The translations under genes and the position numbers were made by a program. Positions 20,090 through 28,505 of a stretch of DNA of 29,403 nucleotides are shown piece by piece. Within the stretch, counting starts at the first letter, position 1. Each line of letters opens with the position of its first letter. The stretch spans positions 1-29,403 of the IMG/VR virus record IMGVR_UViG_3300042523_001055; one strand, written 5' to 3'. The notes under the pieces are model-generated. The model searched no databases. It saw nothing but the letters and a program-made list of their open reading frames with translations, and was not told the DNA's origin. This DNA is from a virus.

Positions 20090-21589
20090 ATGAGTCAGCC
20101 TCCTGCTCCATACGACCGCTCTTGGTCCTTCACGGATTTCAGCCAAAGCAACCCCACTACGCCTCACCAGGGGCAGAAAATCGACCAGGAGCTGAACAAT
20201 GTGCAGGATTCGCTCAACGACACCATCTCCCGGCTGGGTGAAATCCAAGCCGACGATGGTTTTGTGCGTACGACCGCTCTAAATCTCCCTGCCATCGCCG
20301 AGGAAGTTGAACCGTTGCTGACGGACGCCCCTGTTCAAGCCGTTGAGGCTGCCGGCGCGCAGCAGGTTGGACTGGTAAACGACGCTGGTGATGCGAAAGT
20401 GGCTGAACTTGAAGCAGTTCTGTCGTCCCAGAACGCCATCGACGCGATTAATGCGCGAGATGACGCTGAAATTGCCAAGGACATCGCTGAATCTTCGGCG
20501 ATTCTCGCCCAAGGCTACGCTGGCACGGCGCAAGGCTACGCCAACACCGCATTACAGGCAAAAAACTCCGCCCAAGTCCACGCCCAAGTGGCGGTTGACG
20601 CTGCCGCGAGCATTCCTGTTATCCAAGGTCCGCCTGGTCCGCAAGGCCAGCAGGGCAATCCTGGGGTTGCCGGCCAGCAGGGTATCCAAGGTATCCAAGG
20701 CGTCCCAGGTCCGGCTGGATCTGACGCCAATGTCACGTCCACCAATGTCACGAACGCCCTCGGCTACACGCCGGCGAACCGTGCTGGTGACACCTTCACC
20801 AATAAGGTCAACTTTACCTCCGTTGGTGGCGCGGCTGGACTGAACGTAGGAATCGGTGGAAGTTCTGCCAGCGCAACCGTCAACGGAGACATTTGGATCC
20901 CGACCGCTGGCACGAATCTCAACTTCCGAGACGGCAACGGCATCGCCAGGGTTTGCGCTTCTACCACTTCTGGCAATACCTTCAATCAGCCCCAGATCGT
21001 CGATACGAGCAACACTCTCCCGGCCTTGCGCGTCACGCAGCGCGGAACCGGAAACGCCCTTGTCGTAGAAGACAGCACGTCACCGGATGCGACTCCAACG
21101 ATCATTGACGCCGCTGGCAACGTGGCGATTGGAGCGGCAGACTCAAATGGTTACAAGTTGCGAGTGAACGGATCGGCTCAATTCTCTTCTGTTCTCTCTA
21201 CTGTAATTTCTACTTCGTCCATAACTTTGAACGGACAAAGCATCGGCCAGGCTGTTGCTGGATTTCTGTTTGGCAGCGGAGATGTGCTTTACTCTGGAAA
21301 CAAAGACATAGACGCAAGCATCAGTTACTTTGATGGTACTGACTGGTTTTATTCCGGAAACTCGGACAGCAATGGAAACACCATTGGTACGCCATCCATC
21401 GGGTATACTCCGTATGACATCACTTGGAACCTAGCATCAAGCTCGTTTGTCGTAACCGACGGCACAAGTCAGTACGATCCAAGCGGAACGCAGGTCGGAG
21501 ATACATTCTACACCAACATGCAAGGAACCGTAACCGTCTACTCCGACGGAGCCGGCGGAGTTACCTACAGCCCTCCTAGCCAAGCCTAA
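20090..21589 (+). CDS. Tail fibre protein with collagen-like segment
   Basis: 499 residues. The N-terminus YDRSWSFTDFSQSNPTTPHQ and DQELNNVQDSLNDTISRL resembles the tail-attachment domain of podovirus fibres. A helical region (about 110-175) leads into a collagen-like stretch of about ten Gly-X-Y triplets (180-210; QGPPGPQGQQGNPG). Next come ALGYTPANRAGDTF and YKLRVNGSAQFSS, both common in phage fibre shafts. The C-terminal 130 residues, Tyr/Ser/Gly-rich, are probably the receptor-binding tip. ATG 20090 is preferred over the upstream TTG at 20072. The stop overlaps the terminase start. Confidence 0.75.
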   Translation: MSQPPAPYDRSWSFTDFSQSNPTTPHQGQKIDQELNNVQDSLNDTISRLGEIQADDGFVRTTALNLPAIAEEVEPLLTDAPVQAVEAAGAQQVGLVNDAGDAKVAELEAVLSSQNAIDAINARDDAEIAKDIAESSAILAQGYAGTAQGYANTALQAKNSAQVHAQVAVDAAASIPVIQGPPGPQGQQGNPGVAGQQGIQGIQGVPGPAGSDANVTSTNVTNALGYTPANRAGDTFTNKVNFTSVGGAAGLNVGIGGSSASATVNGDIWIPTAGTNLNFRDGNGIARVCASTTSGNTFNQPQIVDTSNTLPALRVTQRGTGNALVVEDSTSPDATPTIIDAAGNVAIGAADSNGYKLRVNGSAQFSSVLSTVISTSSITLNGQSIGQAVAGFLFGSGDVLYSGNKDIDASISYFDGTDWFYSGNSDSNGNTIGTPSIGYTPYDITWNLASSSFVVTDGTSQYDPSGTQVGDTFYTNMQGTVTVYSDGAGGVTYSPPSQA

Positions 21590-23190
21590 TGCCCAAGAAG
21601 GCTCCCAACGCCGAGGAAAAAAGAAAGCAGTCTGAAGTAGCGGAGATGGAACGTCAGTTCCTCGCCGCTACGCGGCTTATCCGCGTCAAGAAGGCGAAGG
21701 AATCGCTGATCCACTTCACGAAGATGACGATGCCTGACCCGGAAGACCCGGAGAACCCGGACAAGTCCAGGTACGAGCCGGTGCGGCACCATGAGACCAT
21801 CTGTGCCGCGCTGGAAGAGGTGGAGAAGGGTACGTATCAGCGTCTGATCATCTCGATGCCTCCGCGCCACGGTAAGTCCGAACTGGCGTCCCGCCGGTTC
21901 CCGGCGTGGTTCTTGGGTAAGGACCCGTACCGCCAGGTTATCTTTGCGACTTACAACGCAGACATCGCCCAGGACTTCGGTCGTTCGGTGCGTGAGATCA
22001 TGCGTCAGCCTTCGTTCAGCCAGGTGTTCCCTGGGTGCAAGCTGCGGGCAGGCAGTCAGTCATCTGACAAGTTGCAGACGGAGGAAGGTGGCCTTGCCAA
22101 CTTCGTTGGCGTGGGCGGCGGTCTGACTGGCCGTGGTGCAGACTTACTGGTCATCGATGACCCGATCAAGGACCGCGAGGAGGCTGACTCCAAGCGTGAG
22201 CGTGACAAGCTGTGGGAGTGGTTCACACAGGTGGCTATGACCCGACTGATGGCAGGGGCGCGCGTGGTCATCATTATGACCCGCTGGCACGAAGACGACC
22301 TTGTCGGTCGCCTGACTGACCCGAAGAACCCGTGCTACAACGACGAAGTTGCCCAGGCGTGGCGAGTCCTGTCTTTGCCGGCTATCGCCGGGGATAACGA
22401 CCCGATGGAGCGTAAGCCTGGGGAAGCCTTGTGGCCTGAACGTTACGGCCTTGAGTTCCTAAATGAAATCCGCCGGCTGAACCCTAAGGGCTTCTCCGCT
22501 CTGTACCAAGGCCAGCCGACGCCTGACGACGGCGACTTCTTTCGCCGGGACTGGCTGAAGCCATACCCGCACGAACTCCCCAAGAACCTCCGGTACTACT
22601 GCGTATCTGACCATGCCGTGTCCACGGCTCAGACGGCGGACAAGACCGTGCTTCTGCCCTTCGGACTGGACGAGAACGACAACGTATGGGTCCTTCCTGA
22701 CGTCTGGTGGCGCCGTGCCAGCACGGACCAGGTGATCGACGGCATGATCGACCTGATGAGCCGCCACAAACCTGCGAAGTGGGGCGCGGAGCGCGGCCAC
22801 ATCTCCCAGTCCATCGGTCCTTTCTTACGTAAGGTCCAGCAGGAGCGAGGCATCTGGACGGTGGTCGAGGAGATTACCCCCGTCAAAGACAAGCAGACGC
22901 GAGCCCAGGCCATCCGTGGCCGTATGGCGATGGGCAAGGTGTTCTTCCCGAAGTCCGCCGGCTGGTGGGTTGATGCCGAGACGGAACTGCTTAAGTTTCC
23001 ATCCGCCCGCCACGACGACTTCGTGGACGCTATGGGTCTGGTCGGTCTGCTGCTTGGCAGCATGGTTGGAGCGGCCAGAACCTACGAAAAACCCTCCGAC
23101 TACCCCAAGTCAGGCACCCTAGCCTGGGTTAAGATGTCGGGTAAGTGGGACGAGGCACGACGCAATCTCTTGCAGATGGGCGGCTTCTGA
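21589..23190 (+). CDS. terL: Terminase large subunit
   Basis: 533 residues. ATPase domain: Walker A-like MPPRHGKSE at 90-98, Walker B LLVIDDP at 186-192, and IIMTRWHEDDLVG. Nuclease domain: SDHAVSTAQTADKT with Asp341 and Asp351, and HDDFVDA at 475-481, the acidic residues of the RNase H-like nuclease. It drives DNA into the procapsid and cuts it. The start overlaps the fibre gene stop (TAATG). The small subunit is encoded at 10946-11521. Confidence 0.9.
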   Translation: MPKKAPNAEEKRKQSEVAEMERQFLAATRLIRVKKAKESLIHFTKMTMPDPEDPENPDKSRYEPVRHHETICAALEEVEKGTYQRLIISMPPRHGKSELASRRFPAWFLGKDPYRQVIFATYNADIAQDFGRSVREIMRQPSFSQVFPGCKLRAGSQSSDKLQTEEGGLANFVGVGGGLTGRGADLLVIDDPIKDREEADSKRERDKLWEWFTQVAMTRLMAGARVVIIMTRWHEDDLVGRLTDPKNPCYNDEVAQAWRVLSLPAIAGDNDPMERKPGEALWPERYGLEFLNEIRRLNPKGFSALYQGQPTPDDGDFFRRDWLKPYPHELPKNLRYYCVSDHAVSTAQTADKTVLLPFGLDENDNVWVLPDVWWRRASTDQVIDGMIDLMSRHKPAKWGAERGHISQSIGPFLRKVQQERGIWTVVEEITPVKDKQTRAQAIRGRMAMGKVFFPKSAGWWVDAETELLKFPSARHDDFVDAMGLVGLLLGSMVGAARTYEKPSDYPKSGTLAWVKMSGKWDEARRNLLQMGGF

Positions 23191-23204
23191 ACATAAATAC
23201 TTAA

Positions 23205-25298
23205 ATGGAAAACGAATACGAGGCGATGCCTGTAGATCCGATGCAGCCCGAACCGAAGCCGGTGTCGGCGATCCTTCGTGACGCCGAGAAGCCGGGGCCT
23301 TCCCGGTCCGCCTTGGTCAAGACCCTTCTCGACAAGGTCGAGCGCGCCAAGAAGCACTGGAAGAAGTCTTTCGACCGCATGAAGGAAGACACGGACTTCT
23401 ACATGGGCAAGCAATGGTCTTCTTCTGACACGGATGACCGATACGTCGCCAACATCGTCCAACGTCACGTCGGACAGCGAGTCTCCGCCCTGTACGCCAA
23501 GAACCCGAAGTTCGTCGCGAAGCGACGAGATACCCTGGACTTTGCGATGTGGGAAGGCGACATGTCGTCTTTCCAGTCGATCCAGGTGTCCATGCAAAAC
23601 TCGATGGCTCAGGGCATCCCGATGGACCCGACGATGGTGCAGACCATCCAGGACGCACAGCAGGGATTCGAACGCCGTCGCATGATGGACAAGGTAGCCC
23701 AGACGCTTGAGATCGTCGCCCACTACCAGCTTCAGGAGCAGCAGCCGTCCTTTAAGGGACAGATGAAACAGCTGGTCCGCCGCACGTGCGTCAATGGCAT
23801 TGGTTTCGTCAAGATTGGCTACCAGCGTACGATGCAGAAGCGTCCGGAGGACGTGGAACGCATCACCGATATCACGGAGCAGATGACCACCCTTGAGCGT
23901 CTCGGCGCTGACCGCATGGACGAGAAGTTCTCCGAAGACCACGCGAAGATGGAGCAGCTGCGCCTACTCCTTGCCAGCATCCAGGCCAAGCAGGACGTCA
24001 TCGTACGCGAGGGCATCGTCTTCGACTTCCCGATGTCGAATTCCGTCATTATCGACCCCAAGTGCCGCCAGTTGTCAGGCTTTGTGGGTGCCGATTGGAT
24101 CGCCCAGGAATACGTCTTGGACGTCGAAGAAATCAAAGAAATCTACAAGGTTGACCTTGGTAAGGAATTTACGGCCTACGAAGACAAGAATGAAGGCGAC
24201 GAGAAGTGCCAGCGGGCCACCGTATGGGAAGTGTACTCCAAGAAAGACGGTCTAGTCTACGTCGTGTGCGACGGCTACCATGACTTCCTCAAAGAACCGG
24301 AATCCCCGACTCTTGACCTTGAACGCTTCTGGCCGTTCTTTCCGCTGATCTTCAACGAGGTCGATTCTGAAAAGGACGTCTACCCGCCGTCTGACGTTCG
24401 CCTGCTGATGCCGGTTCAGAAGGAGTACAACCGCGCCCGTCAGGCCCTTCGCGAACACCGCTTTGCCAACCGACCGCTGTACGCCACCTACGAAGGTGCC
24501 CTGTCCGAGAAGGACATCAACAACCTCCAGTCGCACCCGGCCAACGCGGTCATCAAGCTTCAGAACCTTTCGCCTGGTCAGGCCGTCAACTCGATCCTCC
24601 AGCCTGTCCAGCATGCTGCTATCGACCCAAGCCTGTACGACACGTCGATGCTCCTTGAGGACATGATGCGCGTAGTCGGCTCCCAGGAGGCCAACCTTGG
24701 CGGTACCAGCAACTCTACTGCCACCGAGGTGTCTGTCGCCGAGGGTAGCCGTATGTCCAGCCTTGCGTCCAATGTGGACGACCTGGAGGACTTCCTTGGC
24801 GAACTTGCCCGTTCTACGGGCCAGGTGTTGCTTAAGCAGATGGACCAGATGACCGTGATGAAGATTGCCGGCCCTGGCGCTGTCTGGCCGCAATTGACCG
24901 CTGGCGAGATCGCCCAGGAATTGATGCTTGAGGTCGAAGCCGGTTCCAACGGTCGCCCGAACAAGGCCATCCAGATTCAGAACTTCGAGCGCATCGCCCC
25001 CATCCTGCTCCAGATCCCCGGCATGAACCCCGAGTTTATGGCGAAGGAAGCCCTCAAGCGTATGGATGACGGCATGGACATCACGGACGCCATTCGTGCG
25101 GCCCTGCCATCTATCGTCGCCATGAACGCACAGAAGCAGCTTGCCCAGGGCGACCCTGCTGCCGACCCCAACGCTCAAGGGCCTGCCGGCGGAGCGAACG
25201 TAGCCCCTGGCCCGATGGCACCCGGAGCCGACGGCCCCGCTCCGGCGGCATCGCCGGCGGATATCCGAGCCGGTGGCGTCCAGTATCCAAACGGTTGA
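23205..25298 (+). CDS. Portal protein
   Basis: 697 residues. The N-terminal part VERAKKHWKKSFDRMKEDTD, then FYMGKQW and VANIVQRHVGQRVSALYAKN, is characteristic of large podovirus portals. Later QKEYNRARQALREHRFANRP and TSMLLEDMMRVVGSQEANLG match stem and wing regions. The last 60 residues are Ala/Pro/Gly-rich and probably disordered. The portal forms the ring through which terminase packs DNA. It lies directly between terminase and scaffold. The leader is A/T-rich (AACATAAATACTTAA) without a Shine-Dalgarno sequence. Confidence 0.8.
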   Translation: MENEYEAMPVDPMQPEPKPVSAILRDAEKPGPSRSALVKTLLDKVERAKKHWKKSFDRMKEDTDFYMGKQWSSSDTDDRYVANIVQRHVGQRVSALYAKNPKFVAKRRDTLDFAMWEGDMSSFQSIQVSMQNSMAQGIPMDPTMVQTIQDAQQGFERRRMMDKVAQTLEIVAHYQLQEQQPSFKGQMKQLVRRTCVNGIGFVKIGYQRTMQKRPEDVERITDITEQMTTLERLGADRMDEKFSEDHAKMEQLRLLLASIQAKQDVIVREGIVFDFPMSNSVIIDPKCRQLSGFVGADWIAQEYVLDVEEIKEIYKVDLGKEFTAYEDKNEGDEKCQRATVWEVYSKKDGLVYVVCDGYHDFLKEPESPTLDLERFWPFFPLIFNEVDSEKDVYPPSDVRLLMPVQKEYNRARQALREHRFANRPLYATYEGALSEKDINNLQSHPANAVIKLQNLSPGQAVNSILQPVQHAAIDPSLYDTSMLLEDMMRVVGSQEANLGGTSNSTATEVSVAEGSRMSSLASNVDDLEDFLGELARSTGQVLLKQMDQMTVMKIAGPGAVWPQLTAGEIAQELMLEVEAGSNGRPNKAIQIQNFERIAPILLQIPGMNPEFMAKEALKRMDDGMDITDAIRAALPSIVAMNAQKQLAQGDPAADPNAQGPAGGANVAPGPMAPGADGPAPAASPADIRAGGVQYPNG

Positions 25299-25323
25299 TT
25301 TAACATAAATCATACCGTATAGT
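25295..25323 (+). promoter_or_regulatory. Strong sigma70-like promoter, apparently leaderless
   Basis: TTGATT (25295-25300) and TATAGT (25318-25323) are separated by exactly 17 bp; each matches consensus at four to five of six positions. The transcription start would fall at 25330-25331, the ATG of the scaffold gene at 25331. It would boost scaffold and capsid expression inside the virion operon. Confidence 0.7.
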
Positions 25324-25330
25324 ATTTTTC

Positions 25331-26353
25331 ATGCCCGATCCAACCGAGCCAATCGACGCCCCCCAGACGCAGGACACCGCTCCCGCGCCTGAACCCATTT
25401 CTACTCCGGTCCAGGAAACTGTTCCGGAGTCGAGCGACGCTAAAGAAATCAGCCAGACTACCTCGTCGGAGTCGGGCGACCAGGACGCTAACAAGAAGCC
25501 TAAATCTCTGCTGGATGCCGTAAAACGCGCCGCACAGAAGACGGCTGACGAGTCTTCGTCCAACTCGGAAACCAACGGCCAATCCGCCGAAGAAGATGGA
25601 AAACCTTCGCCTAGTCTGGACGACACAGCGAAGGACAAGTCCGTCCCTGAAGCAGACAAGAAACTGCCGTTCCACAACCACCCTCGCTGGAAGGAGATGA
25701 TCGCGGAGCGTGATGCATACCGCTCCGAATCGGATGAATTCCGTAAGGTCACTAACTTCATGTCCGCGAATGGGTTGTCCACCGATGAGGTCGCAGAAGG
25801 GTTCCAGATTATGGCCCTGATGAAGACCAACCCGGTCGAAGCCCACAAGCGGATCAGCGAATACAAAGCTCGGCTCGACGCTTACGTCGGAGACACGTTA
25901 CCCCCTGAGATCCAGAAAAAGGTCGAAGAGGGTTATGTCGATGAAGAAAGCGCAAAGGAACTAGCTAGGCTCAAAGCCCAGCACAGCCTCTATGAGCAGC
26001 AGCAGGCGAATGTGATCCAGCAGCGTGAACAACACGCTCGCGGAAACATCCATTCCGCCGTGGTGAATTGGGAACAGCAGATGAAGGTCAAGGATCCCGA
26101 TTGGTCCGCCAAACAGGAAATGGTCACTGACCAGGTCAAACTGATGTTGCAGGCGGAAAAGCCGACGACTCCGGAGGAGGCTCTTGCGCTCGTTGAGCGC
26201 GCCCACTCCACTATCAAGGAGCGGCTTTCCCGATTCGCACCCCAGCGACGACCTGTCAATCACGTGTCCAGCTCCACGTCGTCCGCCAACGCAACGGCCC
26301 AGCCGCGCAGCCTCCTAGAGGCGGTTCGTCTCGGCGCAATGCAAACCCGCTAA
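25331..26353 (+). CDS. Scaffolding protein
   Basis: 340 residues. The first 120 are acidic and Ser/Pro/Thr-rich and likely disordered. The rest is highly charged and helical (LARLKAQHSLYEQQQANVIQ), with a basic end (RSLLEAVRLGAMQTR). This composition, and the place between portal and major capsid, are those of phage scaffolds, which guide shell assembly and are then lost. Identity rests on composition and order rather than on a sequence motif. Confidence 0.7.
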   Translation: MPDPTEPIDAPQTQDTAPAPEPISTPVQETVPESSDAKEISQTTSSESGDQDANKKPKSLLDAVKRAAQKTADESSSNSETNGQSAEEDGKPSPSLDDTAKDKSVPEADKKLPFHNHPRWKEMIAERDAYRSESDEFRKVTNFMSANGLSTDEVAEGFQIMALMKTNPVEAHKRISEYKARLDAYVGDTLPPEIQKKVEEGYVDEESAKELARLKAQHSLYEQQQANVIQQREQHARGNIHSAVVNWEQQMKVKDPDWSAKQEMVTDQVKLMLQAEKPTTPEEALALVERAHSTIKERLSRFAPQRRPVNHVSSSTSSANATAQPRSLLEAVRLGAMQTR

Positions 26354-26365
26354 CCAAAAACTACT

Positions 26366-27412
26366 ATGGCATTCACTAACGCCGAACTCGCTAACATCAC
26401 CGCGTCGGCCCTCGATTACTACATCAAGGGTCCGGCCTTCGCCCAGAACATCCAGGAAAAGCCTCTGCTTAAGGCCATGACCAGCAAGCAGAAGACCTTC
26501 CCTGGCGGCAAGGGCTCCATCAGCATCCCGGTCACCTTCGACTACACGACCGCGATCGCTGGCTTCACCCACAACGATACCGTCTCGTACGCCAACCCGG
26601 CCAACACGAAGCGCGCTAACTACCAGTGGAAGGAAATCCACGCTGGTATCTCGCTGACGCTGACCGAGTTGAAGCACGACGGCCTGTCCGTCGTCGATTC
26701 GACGACCGGCGCTTCTACGTCCAAGCATTCCGAGCGCGACCTCACGGTCCTGACCGGCATCCTCGACGAAAAGCTCAAGGACATGACCGAAGGCTGGGCT
26801 CGCTCGTTCAACGAGATGCTCTGGCTCGACGGCACCCAGGACTCCAAGGTCGTTCCCGGCCTGACGTCGCTGATCACGGACGACCCCACCACCGGCACCG
26901 TCGGCGGCATCGACCGTGCTACCAACGTCAAGTGGCGCAACCGCTCCGCCGTTGGCGCTAACGCCATCACCTGGGTCTCCGGCCAGCAGCGAGTCAGCGA
27001 ATTCCTCCGCAAGGAAGTTCGCCAGCTCACCCGCTTCGGCGGAAAGCCGTCCATCGTCCTCTGTGGTTCTGGCTTCCTGGAATACCTCGACAAGGAAATC
27101 ACCTCCAAGGGTACCTACACGGATTCTGGTTTCGCCAAGTCCGACACGGATATCGGCCTTGCCGGTATCTCCATGCGCGGCGTCGGCACCTTCGTGTACG
27201 ACCCCACCCTGGACGACCTCGGCTACACCAACCGTGCGTACTTCATCGACCAGTCGAACATCAACCTCATGGTGATGGACGGCGAGGACAAGAAGCAGCA
27301 TAACCCGGCCCGCCCGCATGACCAGTACGTCCTGTACCGTGCCATGACCTGGACCGGCGGCCTCGTTGGCAAGCAGTTCACTGGCTGCGCCGTCTACGAA
27401 ATCACCGACTAA
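26366..27412 (+). CDS. Major capsid protein
   Basis: 348 residues. It is of usual capsid size, lies after portal and scaffold, and is followed directly by the strongest terminator of the window. Segments such as ALDYYIKGPAFAQNIQEKPL and GSISIPVTFDYTTAIAGF, then SFNEMLWLDGTQDSKVVPGL, are typical of HK97-fold podovirus capsid proteins. Codon use is even and translation starts behind an A/C-rich leader (ACCAAAAACTACT). Function is clear from position; the subfamily is not. Confidence 0.8.
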   Translation: MAFTNAELANITASALDYYIKGPAFAQNIQEKPLLKAMTSKQKTFPGGKGSISIPVTFDYTTAIAGFTHNDTVSYANPANTKRANYQWKEIHAGISLTLTELKHDGLSVVDSTTGASTSKHSERDLTVLTGILDEKLKDMTEGWARSFNEMLWLDGTQDSKVVPGLTSLITDDPTTGTVGGIDRATNVKWRNRSAVGANAITWVSGQQRVSEFLRKEVRQLTRFGGKPSIVLCGSGFLEYLDKEITSKGTYTDSGFAKSDTDIGLAGISMRGVGTFVYDPTLDDLGYTNRAYFIDQSNINLMVMDGEDKKQHNPARPHDQYVLYRAMTWTGGLVGKQFTGCAVYEITD

Positions 27413-27435
27413 TCGGTAGTCGATAGGCTCCCCCA

Positions 27436-27467
27436 GGGGGTGGTTACGCAAGTAGCCACCCCCTTTT
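27436..27467 (+). terminator. Strong intrinsic terminator after the capsid gene
   Basis: GGGGGTGGTTAC (27436-27447), loop GCAA, GTAGCCACCCCC (27452-27463), then TTTT. It is a 12-bp stem with one G-U pair and a GNRA tetraloop. It would limit read-through into the tail genes after high capsid transcription. Confidence 0.9.
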
Positions 27468-27503
27468 GCTTGCAACAACGGCAAGCCGTGGCACCATGTA
27501 TGG

Positions 27504-27800
27504 ATGGAATACGCCAACGTTGAAATCCGACTCGCCGGCTCCCTTGAGAACACTGTTCGCAAGGAAGTCACCGCCCCCGAAATCGCCATCCTCAAAGCCA
27601 TTCACGGCCATGATGCGGTGGTAAACATCAAGAAGTCCCGATCCGCCTCTGTCGAACAGGGTGCTGAACGCTCTCGCCTGGAAAAGCATTATGGCGAAGC
27701 CGCGATCGCCCGGTTCTTCCCTGGTGTCACCGCCAAGCTTCCTTCTACCCTCGCCGAAGTCGGCGTCGAAGTGCCGGAAGAAACCTCCAAGAAGAAGTAA
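27504..27800 (+). CDS. Small virion-region protein (98 aa)
   Basis: ATG 27504. Strand-rich start EYANVEIRLAGSLENTVRKE, then a helical part and a basic tail (EETSKKK). Located between the capsid and adaptor genes, where podoviruses often carry a small protein of unknown role. No family name can be given. Confidence 0.65.
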   Translation: MEYANVEIRLAGSLENTVRKEVTAPEIAILKAIHGHDAVVNIKKSRSASVEQGAERSRLEKHYGEAAIARFFPGVTAKLPSTLAEVGVEVPEETSKKK

Positions 27801-27803
27801 CCA

Positions 27804-28502
27804 ATGGCTCGCGGCACCCAGCTTTCCGCGCTGGTCGATGCCCTGCGGGCAGAGATCGGTGCTTCGACCAACGTGGCGATGGGAGTTAACTCCCTGCCGG
27901 CGTTGAAGCAGATCCTCAATCGCACCCAATCCTGGCTGTGGGAAAAGTTCGACTGGCCGTTCGCGTATATCGAGCGAGACGAACCAATGGTAAACGGCTC
28001 CCGGTACTACGGTTTCGACCCAGAGATCGACTTCGGTAGAATCACGGAAGCCCACGTCAAGTACTCGGACAGCTGGCGCAAGCTGGACTACGGCATCGGC
28101 ACGGAGCAGTACAATTCTTCGGACATCGCCGACGGCGACAAGGAAGACCCGCCCACCCGGTGGCGTCACTACGAGGGCAACCAGTTTGAAGTCTGGCCTA
28201 CGCCTTCCAGTAACGAGTGTGTCGTCCGTTTCAAGGCGATCAAGAAGCTGCCGAAGATGGTCAACGACGGCGACGTCGCCCTGCTGGACGACAATCTGAT
28301 CGTGCTGTTCGCCGCTGCCGAGATGCTCGCTCGCGCGAAGTCTGACGACGCCCAGGGCAAGATGAGTGCGGCCAACGAACTGTTCACCAAGCTCAAGGGC
28401 AGCGGCATCAAGAATGATGTCTTCGTGATGGGTGGCGGTCTGCCGTCCGTGGATGAACGCTCTTTGTTCGGCGCGCGAATCGTCCCTAGCAACCGGGTGT
28501 AA
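27804..28502 (+). CDS. Head-tail adaptor / tubular-A-like protein
   Basis: 232 residues. Helical N-terminus (SALVDALRAEIGASTNVAMG, LPALKQILNRTQSWLWEKFD), then RYYGFDPEIDFGRI and FEVWPTPSSNECVVRFKAI: Pro-Glu and WPTP strands of this kind are typical of podovirus adaptor proteins that join the portal to the tail. Its place directly before a tubular-B-like protein supports this. Starts at ATG 27804, three bases after the previous stop. Confidence 0.65.
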   Translation: MARGTQLSALVDALRAEIGASTNVAMGVNSLPALKQILNRTQSWLWEKFDWPFAYIERDEPMVNGSRYYGFDPEIDFGRITEAHVKYSDSWRKLDYGIGTEQYNSSDIADGDKEDPPTRWRHYEGNQFEVWPTPSSNECVVRFKAIKKLPKMVNDGDVALLDDNLIVLFAAAEMLARAKSDDAQGKMSAANELFTKLKGSGIKNDVFVMGGGLPSVDERSLFGARIVPSNRV

Positions 28503-28505
28503 TTT

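Noticed and set aside
26315-27601. A long minus-strand frame opposite the major capsid gene
   Set aside because: It crosses the terminator and the capsid gene, has a Gly/Val/Asp-biased composition and no recognisable domain.
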